DNA of 54,958 bases from Treponema sp. (GTDB lineage Bacteria > Spirochaetota > Spirochaetia > Treponematales > Treponemataceae): positions 1 to 54,958 of the forward strand of contig JAFXWC010000021.1 of the NCBI GenBank assembly GCA_017534445.1. The letters are read 5' to 3'. How positions within the stretch are numbered: the stretch's first letter is position 1; every line of letters starts with the position of its first letter. Below, one piece after another: positions 41,366 to 49,849 of the stretch. The notes beneath the pieces are model-generated. The model was not told the origin of the DNA. It was given only the letters and a program-made list of their open reading frames with translations, and made no database searches. The translations under genes were made by a program, and so were the position numbers.

Positions 41366-43059
41366 GAATAAAGGGCAAGCCGGAATTCTTTTACAATTCC
41401 TCAAAGTCCAAAGACACTCTGCTGATAATCGACGACAACGACATTGACCGCAATATCCTAACTTCCCTTTTAAAAGAAAAGTACAACATTCTGGAAGCAC
41501 AGGACGGCAAGAGCGGACTTGAAAAGCTTTTCGCAAACTTCTCAAAAATTTCCGTCGTACTGCTGGACCTGTACATGCCAACAATGACAGGCTACGACGT
41601 TCTGAACGAAATGGAAACCAACGGCAACCTAAGCTCTATTCCGGTCATGATGCTAACCTCCAGCTCTTCGGACGAAGACCAGATAAAGGCTTTTAGAAAG
41701 GGAGCCGCCGATTTTGTGTCCAAGCCCTACAACCCCCTAATCATAATAAACCGCCTGGAAGCAATTATAAGGCTAAGAAAGTCAAGCGACATGCTAAGCC
41801 TTACAGCCATAGACAAACACACTGGCATTTATTCTGTTGAATTCTTTTTTGCCTATGCGGAACAGATTATCCGCTCAAACCCCGACACTTCATTTGACCT
41901 TATTGCAACAAACGTGGACTCCTTTACAAGCATCTCTTCCAGGCACGGGCACAAGCTTGCCAACAGCCTCTTGCGCACCATTGCAATGCTTTTGCAGGAC
42001 GAGCTAAAGGGCAAGGAAATAATCGGCAGAATCATGGGTGACCGCTTTGCACTTCTTGTTGAGCACAAAAGCCATGAAGAATACGAAAAACTTGCGGACA
42101 CCATTTTGGAAAAGCTAAAGGGCGGCCCCGTCTACCCCCTAATCGTAAAGTTTGGCATCTACGAGTCAATGAATCCCGGCGAAAACATTGCCTTTATGTT
42201 TGACAAGGCAGACTGCGCGCTAAAGACAATCCAGGGCAAGTACAACACCTACATAAGGTTCTACGACGAAAAGCTTAGGCAAAAGAGCGAAGAAGAGCAG
42301 AGAATCATAGAAAACATGGAAAGCGCAATCGCCAACAAGGAATTTGAAGTCTACTTCCAGCCCAAGCACGGAAAAGACAGCGGCAAGACGGAGGGTGCAG
42401 AAGCCCTTGTCCGCTGGAACAGCCCCAAGTTTGGCTTTATGAACCCAAATTCATTCATCCCCGTCTTTGAAAGCAACGGCTTTATTTCCAAACTGGACTA
42501 CTACGTGTGGGAAAGCGTCTGCAAGACAATCGGCGAATGCATAAAAAAATCCATACCGGTTGTTCCCATTTCCATCAACATCTCGCGCGGTGACTTTGAC
42601 ATAAAGGACCTTAACCTTGTAATAGAAAAGCTTGCGGATGAAAATTCCGTACCCCACGAACTTTTGCATCTGGAACTTACCGAGTCGGCATATCACGACA
42701 ACCCGGAGCAAATACGTTCCATCATAGAAAAGCTGCACAAATCAGGATTCATAATAGAGCTTGATGACTTTGGAACAGGTTATTCTTCGCTAAGCGTTTT
42801 AAACGAAATGTCCTTCGATGTCCTAAAGCTGGACATGAGCCTTGTCAACGGCATTCACGACAAAAAAGGCCACCGCATACTTTACAGCATACAGGAAATG
42901 GCCCGGCTCCTGGACATGAAAACGGTGGCGGAAGGCTGCGAAGACAAGGAAACTGCAGAAGAGCTAAGGCGGCTGGGCTGCAACTACATTCAAGGCTACT
43001 ACTACTCAAAGCCCCTGCCCTTTAAGGAATTCGTTTCCTACATGCAGAAAAACGGCTAA
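41362..43059 (+). CDS. REC-GGDEF-EAL protein, c-di-GMP phosphodiesterase type
   Basis: 565 residues. Receiver domain about 18-130 (LLIIDDNDIDRNILTSLL, Asp69 in VVLLDLYMP). A GGDEF-like domain about 150-300 in which the signature reads MGDRF (225-229), so cyclase activity is unlikely. EAL domain about 315-560 with EALVRW (347-352), NISRGDF, ELTES and LDDFGTGYSSLSVL, looking active. It should hydrolyse c-di-GMP to pGpG under phosphorylation control. It is coupled to the Hpt gene (ATGA overlap). The convergent hybrid kinase eight bases away is the likely input. Confidence 0.93.
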   Translation: MRIKGKPEFFYNSSKSKDTLLIIDDNDIDRNILTSLLKEKYNILEAQDGKSGLEKLFANFSKISVVLLDLYMPTMTGYDVLNEMETNGNLSSIPVMMLTSSSSDEDQIKAFRKGAADFVSKPYNPLIIINRLEAIIRLRKSSDMLSLTAIDKHTGIYSVEFFFAYAEQIIRSNPDTSFDLIATNVDSFTSISSRHGHKLANSLLRTIAMLLQDELKGKEIIGRIMGDRFALLVEHKSHEEYEKLADTILEKLKGGPVYPLIVKFGIYESMNPGENIAFMFDKADCALKTIQGKYNTYIRFYDEKLRQKSEEEQRIIENMESAIANKEFEVYFQPKHGKDSGKTEGAEALVRWNSPKFGFMNPNSFIPVFESNGFISKLDYYVWESVCKTIGECIKKSIPVVPISINISRGDFDIKDLNLVIEKLADENSVPHELLHLELTESAYHDNPEQIRSIIEKLHKSGFIIELDDFGTGYSSLSVLNEMSFDVLKLDMSLVNGIHDKKGHRILYSIQEMARLLDMKTVAEGCEDKETAEELRRLGCNYIQGYYYSKPLPFKEFVSYMQKNG

Positions 43060-43067
43060 AAGTATTA

Positions 43068-45815
43068 TCACTGCAAGGCTTGCTTTTCAATGTATTCGGC
43101 AAGAGACTCATACAGCTTCTTGGGGTTAATCGGTTTGGGCAAGTTTCCGGTAAGACCTGTCTTTTCGGTTGCCATGCGCTCCTGAACAAAAGCGTCCGCA
43201 GAAAGGGCAATAATCGGTATGGTCAAAGCGTCTTTTCTTTCCAAAGAGCGTATTTTGGCGGTAGCTTCCCATCCGTCCATTATAGGCATGCGTATGTCCA
43301 TAAGAATTGCGGAATAAAAACCTTCCGAACTTGCCGTAAAATGCTCAACTCCTTCCTGACCGTTCTTGGCAATGTCGGCCGTCATTCCTTCCCTGCGGAT
43401 AAGCTCCGCCGTAATTTCTGCGTTAATCGGGTCGTCCTCACAAACAAGAATGTGCCGCCCTTCAAGGGAAACAACCCTATCTTCTGTCTTCAAAGGCTCT
43501 GCCTGCTTGCCGCCTGACCTTTCCACAAGTGGAAGAACAAGGGTTATATAGAAAAGAGTTCCCTTGCCCGGTTCGCTTTCCACCCTTATGTAGCCGCCCA
43601 TAAGGTTCACAATCTGCTTTACTATTGCAAGACCAAGCCCTGTTCCCATAGAAGCCGCCGTGTTGCGCTCCTGGGTAAAAGGCTCAAACATGTGCTGCTG
43701 AAAAGCCTTGCTCATGCCAATGCCAGTATCTTCTACAACAATGTCGGAAATAAAGGCATCCTCCGCATGGGAATAGTTTTTGCAGTAAACCCTTATCTTG
43801 CCCCCGTTGTCCGTGTACTTGATTGAATTGGAAACAAGGTTGGAAAAAAGCTGCATAAAGCGCATCTTGTCCGTATAAATCTTTTTTTCCAGCCGGGGAA
43901 GCTCGGTCGTAAAACTAATGTCCTTCTTCTGGCAAAGGGGATCAAAAAGAACGTGCAGCTCATCAGCAAATTCCTCAAAGGAATAAGGAGCCGGACACAG
44001 GGAAATTTTCTGACTGCCAATCTTGTTTATGTCCAGAATGTCGTTCAAAATGGAAAGAAGGTACCTTCCGCTCATCTCTATCTTGCCAAGATAGCTGTTG
44101 GTCTTTTCCGGGTTCTTCTCCTGCTTAGAAAGGTAAACCATGCCAAGGATTCCGTTAAGAGGAGTGCGTATGTCGTGGCTCATCTTGCTAACAAAGTCTA
44201 TTTTTTCATTGTTGGCCTTAACAAGCTCAAAATTCTTCCTGCGCATAAGGGTAATGTAGATTAATGCCGCCGGAATGCCAAGAAGAATCAGCGTAATCAG
44301 AGTAATAAAAATTATGAGCAGCATGGGGTTTCTGTAGAAAAAGGAAAAAAGATCCGTTTCCGACTCTGCAGAAAGCTCCTGCCTAAAAATACTCGTCACG
44401 TAGTTTTCGCCAAGAGCGCGCACCCCCTTGGACATTATGGAAAGAAGCCTGGGATCCGCCCGACTGCTTACCCCCGCACAAATTGTGTACTGGTATTCGG
44501 GAATAACCGTATACTGCATGTTAATGTACTTTACGTCCGCCTGGTAGCCCGCCGCCTGGTAGCTGTTCAGCAGGGTATAGTCCGCCGCCCCGGAAAGCAC
44601 CGCTTCCATGCACTCCTTGGCAGAAGAGCATCCCTTGTACACCGCATCCTTACCGTAAAGCTTCTTTTCTAGCTCGGAAATGTAGGTGGAATTAAGCTCC
44701 GCAATAACCGGAGGATTCCTTGGTGTCTTTGTCTTGTCCTGAATCTGCAGCAGGGAAATATCCGTAAAACCGCTAGTAAGGTTCATCTTGTAGCGGTTCG
44801 CATAGTCAAAATCCAGCGGTGCCTCGCAAATAATCTGAGCCTCGCCGTAAATAATGCCCGCCAGTGCGGAAGTGTAGGACTTGTATGGATAGAAGTCAAA
44901 TTTAAGCCCGGTAACCTTGCTAAGGGCATCATAAATAGTTGCCAGTGGCCCCGAATACTTTCCGTCCTTAAAATAGCTGATTGGATACCAAGTGCGCGTA
45001 CATGCCACACGAATCGGAGCTGCATTCTTTATGAATTCCCTTTCGCTTTCCGTCGGCTTAAATTCAAGATAGGTTTCCGCAGGATAGTAGCGCTTCTTCA
45101 TGTCAATAAGAAAATCAGGCATGTCGCGGTTAATGGCAGTTATTGCCTTGTCAACTTCATCAATTAGCTGCTGCTTGTCGGCAGAAACGGCAATGTGCAG
45201 GTTGCGGGACTGGCAGTCTGCAATCTTGTAAAAGTCGGACTTGCGTATGTCGTTCACAAACATTGCGTCTATCTGTCCGCTTTCCAGAGCCTCTTCGCAT
45301 ACTTCCAGATTTTTTAAGTTAACAATCTCCGGCACAAAACCATGCTCGTCCGCATACTCAAGCAAATCCTTCCTAAGCACATCCGAATCTTTTTCTTCCG
45401 AAAAAATACCTATCTTCATGCGGTTAAAATTCTCAAAATCCTCATAGACATAAGAAGTTTTCTGTGGATTGCCAACAAGAATCATCCTTGAATTTAAAAT
45501 TGGCCGCTTTGAATAGGCAAGCTTGTCCAAATCTCCATAGTCACCAAAAACGCCGCAAATTAAATCGGCCTGACCTTCCCTTATCAGCTGCTTTGCCCTA
45601 AGAATGCTGTCCGTCCGGATAAAATTTAATCTCCAGTTCGTATACTGCTTTATAACAAGAAGAATTTCATAACCGTAGCCCGAATATTTCCCGGTAGAAG
45701 AATCGTACTCCTGAAAGCCATCTTCCGGGTAATATGCAACCCTCACGGTCGTTTGTTTCGCGAAAATTGGACAAAAAATAAGCAGAAATTGCAAAAGCAG
45801 TAAGGCTTTTTTCAT
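43068..45815 (-). CDS. Hybrid sensor histidine kinase with two periplasmic binding domains
   Basis: 915 residues. Signal peptide, then two tandem SBP_bac_3-like domains (about 22-235 and 265-485), a membrane helix (about 497-522), HisKA with His547 (FVSKMSHDIRTPLNGILGMV), HATPase_c (NLVSNSIKYTDNGGKI, EDTGIGMSKAF, GLGLAIVKQ) and a C-terminal receiver with Asp840 (ILMDIRMPIMDGWE). It senses a small periplasmic solute, autophosphorylates and passes phosphate to an Hpt protein. The Hpt and REC-GGDEF-EAL genes just downstream, in convergent orientation, fit this role. Ligand unknown. Confidence 0.93.
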   Translation of the reverse strand: MKKALLLLQFLLIFCPIFAKQTTVRVAYYPEDGFQEYDSSTGKYSGYGYEILLVIKQYTNWRLNFIRTDSILRAKQLIREGQADLICGVFGDYGDLDKLAYSKRPILNSRMILVGNPQKTSYVYEDFENFNRMKIGIFSEEKDSDVLRKDLLEYADEHGFVPEIVNLKNLEVCEEALESGQIDAMFVNDIRKSDFYKIADCQSRNLHIAVSADKQQLIDEVDKAITAINRDMPDFLIDMKKRYYPAETYLEFKPTESEREFIKNAAPIRVACTRTWYPISYFKDGKYSGPLATIYDALSKVTGLKFDFYPYKSYTSALAGIIYGEAQIICEAPLDFDYANRYKMNLTSGFTDISLLQIQDKTKTPRNPPVIAELNSTYISELEKKLYGKDAVYKGCSSAKECMEAVLSGAADYTLLNSYQAAGYQADVKYINMQYTVIPEYQYTICAGVSSRADPRLLSIMSKGVRALGENYVTSIFRQELSAESETDLFSFFYRNPMLLIIFITLITLILLGIPAALIYITLMRRKNFELVKANNEKIDFVSKMSHDIRTPLNGILGMVYLSKQEKNPEKTNSYLGKIEMSGRYLLSILNDILDINKIGSQKISLCPAPYSFEEFADELHVLFDPLCQKKDISFTTELPRLEKKIYTDKMRFMQLFSNLVSNSIKYTDNGGKIRVYCKNYSHAEDAFISDIVVEDTGIGMSKAFQQHMFEPFTQERNTAASMGTGLGLAIVKQIVNLMGGYIRVESEPGKGTLFYITLVLPLVERSGGKQAEPLKTEDRVVSLEGRHILVCEDDPINAEITAELIRREGMTADIAKNGQEGVEHFTASSEGFYSAILMDIRMPIMDGWEATAKIRSLERKDALTIPIIALSADAFVQERMATEKTGLTGNLPKPINPKKLYESLAEYIEKQALQ

Positions 45816-46170
45816 ATCTTATTTTTATAATACAACCAGTCTTTAAAAAAAACAAGTTTGAAAAAGCCCATCCGCTGAAATCAATTTTAAATAAAAAGAG
45901 GCCTTTTACCCAAGGAGGGAGAAGTCTCCCCCTCGCTACAAAGGCAAGTCGCTCCACAAATGCCAAAAGCGGCAAGCACAAGAAGCAAACATCCGTCACC
46001 CTGAGCTGCTACGCCACATTCGCACACACTTGCTACGAATGTGGACTCAGGGTCTGTCCCAATACAAATACAGCTTCTTACAACAAGCCGCTTCCGTCAT
46101 TTGTTCCGCTTTGTTGCCTTTTCCGCTACCCCCTCTACGGGCTCAAACGCCGCCCGTAACGCCCGCTCCC
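45816..46170. other. Intergenic region with ACCCTGA hairpin
   Basis: Holds a nested inverted repeat from about 45996 to 46055: CACCCTGAG with CTCAGGGT outside and CCACATTCG with CGAATGTGG inside. A similar single hairpin (ACCCTGAA/TTCAGGGT) is near 31722. The rest is a CCCCTCTACGGG-type repeat. No gene is supported. Confidence 0.5.
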
Positions 46171-46593
46171 TTAGTCAGCCTTTTTGGCCTTGGTCGGAAC
46201 CTTGGCAAGGTCATTTTCCACCATCTTAAGGTATTCCCCCGGATATGAACCAGGCAAGCTTGAATCGTACAAATTCTTTATTTCCTTAAGCACAGGAAGA
46301 GCCTTGTCCCACTTCTTAGCCTTTACGTAAATGTGGGCAATTTCGTATTTTCCTTCTATATAAGTGGTAGTATTCATGCCATAGCGGGCAATAAGCGTGT
46401 CGTAATAATACAAAGCCTGCTTTTCCCTGCCTGCATTATAAGCATTCTGCGCCTTCTGAATTATCTCGCGCGCCGTCAAATTAGCCGGAACCTCAGGAGT
46501 AGAAGTCTGGCAAGCAGTAAACAAAACCCCCGAAAGAGCCAGTGCAAGCACCGCGGAAAAAAATGTTGTCTTCTTAATAATTAACTGTTTCAT
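46171..46593 (-). CDS. TPR-like lipoprotein
   Basis: 140 residues. Signal with lipobox FTAC (about residues 25-28). The mature part has tetratricopeptide-like helices: IIQKAQNAYNAGREKQALYY, YIEGKYEIAHIYVKAKKWDK and ALPVLKEIKNLYD, which recalls short BamD/YfiO-type or periplasmic assembly factors. It is too short for a full BamD. Probably an envelope scaffold protein. Lys-rich C-terminus. Confidence 0.72.
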   Translation of the reverse strand: MKQLIIKKTTFFSAVLALALSGVLFTACQTSTPEVPANLTAREIIQKAQNAYNAGREKQALYYYDTLIARYGMNTTTYIEGKYEIAHIYVKAKKWDKALPVLKEIKNLYDSSLPGSYPGEYLKMVENDLAKVPTKAKKAD

Positions 46594-46648
46594 TCCCCCA
46601 CTATATCATTTTTCCCAACTTTAATACAGACCCCAAGAGGATATTAGT

Positions 46649-46700
46649 TCTTAGGCATATCGCGAAACGTTGAGCAATATGGCCCCTAAGCCGTGCCCAG
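46649..46700 (+). repeat. CTTAG...CCTAAG repeat head
   Basis: Almost identical to 1-48 and 1275-1322 (one base differs in the loop), including GCATATCGCGAAACGTTGAG. The rest of the composite element is replaced here by a different palindrome. Confidence 0.75.
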
Positions 46701-46753
46701 GGAAAGGGGGAGGTGGGACGTAGAAAGAAAGCATTTCACTCTCGCCTCATGGG

Positions 46754-46987
46754 TGTAGAAGGCAAGTATATATTTCCAAGAAATGTAATGCAAAAAAATA
46801 TGTTAAGAAAGCACTGGAATGTAGGCGGAAAACGCGGCAAAAAAGCATTTGCGCGGAGCGAACCCGGCAGCGTAGCTTCAAGCCGCGAAGCGAGTCAGAC
46901 ACCTTGTATCCGCGCTCGGCTTTTTTGACGCGTTTTTCGCCGGGAATGGAAGTGCTTTCGTGTTAGCATTTGTACTTGCCTTCCACA
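46754..46987. repeat. 234-base imperfect palindrome
   Basis: Outer arms TGTAGAAGGCAAGTA (46754-46768) and TACTTGCCTTCCACA (46973-46987) pair with one mismatch. Inside, AAGCACT, GGCGGAAAACGCG and AAAAAAGC face GCTTTTTT, CGCGTTTTTCGCC and AGTGCTT. Short open frames inside are not real genes. Between the TPR lipoprotein and argC. Confidence 0.65.
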
Positions 46988-47004
46988 TCTCTGTTCGCAT
47001 ATTC

Positions 47005-47033
47005 TTGAACAAAAAACGCATAGAAACTATAAT
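47005..47033 (+). promoter_or_regulatory. argC promoter
   Basis: TTGAAC (47005-47010), a 17-base spacer and TATAAT (47028-47033). AGAGG before the ATG gives a ribosome-binding site. No ARG-box-like operator was recognised. Confidence 0.6.
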
Positions 47034-47050
47034 TAGGCAAAGAGGTTTTT

Positions 47051-48151
47051 ATGGAAAAGATTAAAGTTGGAATTATCGGCTCAACGGGATATGCAGGCGT
47101 GGAACTCTTCAGAATCTTGCTCCGCCACCCGGGAGTAGAAAAAATATTCTGCTCAAGCGTAAGCTTCGAAGGTCAGCAGATAGACGGCGTTTACCAGAAC
47201 CTTATAGGCCAGATGGACGGCAAGTGCGACGGAAAGCTCTTAACAGCAGACGAAGTAAAAGAAAAAAGCGACATAATCTTTACCGCACTCCCCCACGGCA
47301 TTGCAGAAGAATATGCAGACTACTGCCTTTCACACGGCAAAAAGCTCATAGACCTTAGCGCAGACTTCCGCTACGGCATGGACGAAGAAACTTTCAAGAC
47401 CTGGTACAAAAAGGAATACCGCTTCCCCAAAACCCACGAAGTAAGCGTCTACGGCTCACCGGAAATGAACCGCGAGCAAATCAAAAAAGCCTCCATAATC
47501 GGAAACCCAGGCTGCTACGTTACAAGCGCAACCCTGGGACTGCTTCCAATGCTAAAGGCAGGCCTTGTCAACACAGACTGCATCATCGTTGACTCAAAGA
47601 GTGGCGTTACAGGAAGCGGCCGCAACCCCTCAATGGCAAACCAGTTCTGCGAATGTGGCGAAAGCTTTAGCGCCTACAAAATTGGAGCCCACCGCCACCA
47701 GAGCGAAATTGAGCGCAACATGACCACCCTTGCCGGCAAAAAGACAAACGTCATCTTTACCCCCCACCTTCTGCCCCAGAACCGCGGAATCCTAAGCACA
47801 ATCTATGCCCCGCTCACAGACGAGGCCTCCACTTCCCTAAAGCAAAAGGCAGACAAAGAATTTGAAGGCGACATGGCAAGCGCAATCCGTGCAATCTACA
47901 CAGAAGCCTACAAAAACGAACCGTTTGTCCGCGTACTCCCAGCCGGAGTTGCCCCAACAACCAGAACAATCCGCTACTCAAACTACTGCGACCTCCAGGT
48001 TTACGTAGTCAACGGCGGAAAAATGCTGGAAGTAGTAAGCGTCCTTGACAACATGGTAAAAGGCGCATCCGGCCAGGCCGTCCAAAACATGAACCTAATG
48101 TTCGGCTTCCCAGAAACCTGCGCCATAGACTTCATCCCCCCCGCCTTCTAA
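47051..48151 (+). CDS. argC: N-acetyl-gamma-glutamyl-phosphate reductase
   Basis: 366 residues; third step of arginine synthesis, reducing N-acetylglutamyl phosphate to the semialdehyde with NADPH. N-terminal nucleotide-binding motif GIIGSTGYAGVELFRILL, catalytic Cys155 in GNPGCYVTSATL, and SKSGVTGSGRNPS and GAHRHQSEIE in the catalytic domain. Cytoplasmic. It is isolated here: no other arg genes are in the window. A repeat separates it from gpsA. Confidence 0.96.
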   Translation: MEKIKVGIIGSTGYAGVELFRILLRHPGVEKIFCSSVSFEGQQIDGVYQNLIGQMDGKCDGKLLTADEVKEKSDIIFTALPHGIAEEYADYCLSHGKKLIDLSADFRYGMDEETFKTWYKKEYRFPKTHEVSVYGSPEMNREQIKKASIIGNPGCYVTSATLGLLPMLKAGLVNTDCIIVDSKSGVTGSGRNPSMANQFCECGESFSAYKIGAHRHQSEIERNMTTLAGKKTNVIFTPHLLPQNRGILSTIYAPLTDEASTSLKQKADKEFEGDMASAIRAIYTEAYKNEPFVRVLPAGVAPTTRTIRYSNYCDLQVYVVNGGKMLEVVSVLDNMVKGASGQAVQNMNLMFGFPETCAIDFIPPAF

Positions 48152-48180
48152 TAAACCAAATCATTTTGTTGATATAATCC

Positions 48181-48311
48181 CGGGTTCTTAGGGCAGAGCC
48201 CTAAGCCGTGCCGGGAAAGGGAGGGGTTTAAGGGGAGGGAAAACCCTCGCTTCGGAGTAGGGGGTTTCCCCTCCCCTTAAATTTGGGGGTTGCAGGGGCA
48301 CTCCCCTGTAA
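48181..48311 (+). repeat. 3' module of the composite repeat, copy 5
   Basis: GGGTTCTTAGGG/CCCTAAG hairpin, then GGGAGGGG...CCCTCCCC hairpin around GCTTCGGAGTA and a CCCCTG end. It lies between argC and gpsA. Same order as 164-290 and 52446-52577. Confidence 0.8.
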
Positions 48312-48379
48312 ATCCAACTCTTTATTTTTATCCCCACATATGCTATAATATTCCAGATTTTCTTCTTAAGAAGGTTTTT

Positions 48380-49435
48380 ATGGACGTCAAAACTGTTGGA
48401 GTTATAGGTGCCGGCGCATGGGGCACAGCATTGGCTTGTTCCTTGGCACGCGGTGGACATAGCGTAGAAGTATGGGCAATGGAAGAAGACGTAGTTTCTT
48501 CTATTAATAATGAACACGAAAACAAACGCTACCTGCCGGGATACGCACTAGAGCCATCCTTAAAGGCCTCGTCAGACATCCGCAAAGTTGCAGACAACAA
48601 AGACTTTATCATAATGGGTAGCCCATCCCTCTACCTTGCCCCCACAATCGCAAAATTTTCAGACTTGCCAAGCATAAAAAGCGGCAAAAGCATAATCTGC
48701 GCCCTAACAAAGGGCTTCGTCCCGTCCCAGAGCGGCCCAAAATTCGTCCTGGAAACAATGGAAGAGGCCCTGCCGGACTGCTACAAAGACGCCACAGTCT
48801 ACATAGCAGGCCCCTCCCACGCAGAAGAAGTAGCCATGGGAAAAATCACAGGCCTTATCACAGCCAGTAACCACCACCGCAACGCAATCCGCGTAAGAGA
48901 CCTTTTGCGCGCAAGCAAGGGACTCTTGGCCTACGCATCATTCGACACAATCGGCGTACAAGTCTGTGCAGCCGTAAAAAACGTAGTCGCCGTAGTCTAC
49001 GGAAGCCTTGATGCCCTTTCCCAGACAAGCTCCATCTTTGGAGACAACACGGAAAGCCTGCTCATGGCCGCCGGCCTTAACGAAATCCAAAAAATCGGAG
49101 TGGCACTCGGCGCAACCCATCCGCAAACCTTCACATCCATAAGCGGAGTCGGAGACCTGGACGTAACCTGCAAATCAAAATACGGCCGCAACAGAAAGTT
49201 CGGACAAGACATAATCCAGACGGACATGCTAGACCGCTTTGCAAACCTGGACGACCTAATTGCAAACGTAAAAAAAGTCGGCTACCTGCCAGAAGGAGCA
49301 ATCGCCTGCAAATACGTCCACCAAATAGCAGAGCAGCACAATCTTAAGCTGCCCATCTGCGACGCCCTCTTCCGCGTACTAAACAAAGAAGCAACCGCCC
49401 AAGAATGCCTGGAAGAACTGGTAGGTCTCCGCTAG
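48380..49435 (+). CDS. gpsA: Glycerol-3-phosphate dehydrogenase [NAD(P)+]
   Basis: 351 residues. Makes glycerol-3-phosphate from dihydroxyacetone phosphate for phospholipid synthesis. N-terminal Rossmann motif VGVIGAGAWGTALACSLARG, then AGPSHAEEVAMG and the substrate region VKNVVAVVYG and GVGDLDVTCKSKYGRNRKFG. Cytoplasmic. The frame is open upstream through the repeat, but the ATG at 48380 begins at the conserved start and follows TATAAT (48344-48349, extended -10 TGCTATAAT) and AAGAAGG. Confidence 0.95.
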   Translation: MDVKTVGVIGAGAWGTALACSLARGGHSVEVWAMEEDVVSSINNEHENKRYLPGYALEPSLKASSDIRKVADNKDFIIMGSPSLYLAPTIAKFSDLPSIKSGKSIICALTKGFVPSQSGPKFVLETMEEALPDCYKDATVYIAGPSHAEEVAMGKITGLITASNHHRNAIRVRDLLRASKGLLAYASFDTIGVQVCAAVKNVVAVVYGSLDALSQTSSIFGDNTESLLMAAGLNEIQKIGVALGATHPQTFTSISGVGDLDVTCKSKYGRNRKFGQDIIQTDMLDRFANLDDLIANVKKVGYLPEGAIACKYVHQIAEQHNLKLPICDALFRVLNKEATAQECLEELVGLR

Positions 49436-49489
49436 TCTTTAAAAAATTCCCCGGAGCATACTGAATATTTAAACTGTGTCTGCCGCTAC

Positions 49490-49660
49490 CCGGCAGCCAG
49501 CCCATGCAATTTTCCCCCTATCGCAAACAAACAGCGGCATGGAGGCCGCGTCATTTCTTAGCAATAAAAATAGGCGAGTTTTCCAACGGGAAAACTCATG
49601 GTTAAAAAATTGCACGGATGCAATTTTTTAACACGCGCCCTTCCAATCGGGGCTAGGCTT
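49490..49660 (-). repeat. Dispersed hairpin repeat, reverse orientation
   Basis: Hairpin at about 49574-49596 (GAGTTTTCC/GGAAAACTC) and hairpin at 49601-49632 (stem GTTAAAAAATTGCA; on the minus strand the apex reads TCCG), followed by a reversed CCCCGATTGGAAGGG segment. The rest of 49436-49786 shows no gene. Confidence 0.75.
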
Positions 49661-49786
49661 TAATCTCCTTACCCCCGCCACCAATGTCATTCTCGTATAC
49701 CCCAATGCCATTCACGCATCACCCAATTGTCTCGGGCTAGACCTGGGAATCCTTTTCCCCACACCTCATCCTAAGCATACCCCCTC

Positions 49787-49814
49787 TTGACAAAATGGGT
49801 GGGGGGGGTACATT
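49787..49814 (+). promoter_or_regulatory. Promoter of protease cassette 1, with G tract in spacer
   Basis: Perfect TTGACA (49787-49792) and TACATT (49809-49814) with a 16-base spacer that ends in eight consecutive G. Changes in G number would change the spacing. Copy 2 of the cassette has the same boxes with a 17-base spacer and only five G in a row. Confidence 0.65.
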
Positions 49815-49849
49815 TAAAGAGTATTTTAAAATGGTCACGGAGAAAGCAA

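Noticed and set aside
45816..46170. A tRNA or small RNA in the gap.
   Set aside because: The hairpins do not form a cloverleaf and no conserved T-loop sequence is present.
46713..46928. A 71-codon plus-strand open frame before argC.
   Set aside because: It lies inside the long palindrome, has no ribosome-binding site and an unnatural Arg/Lys/Ser composition.
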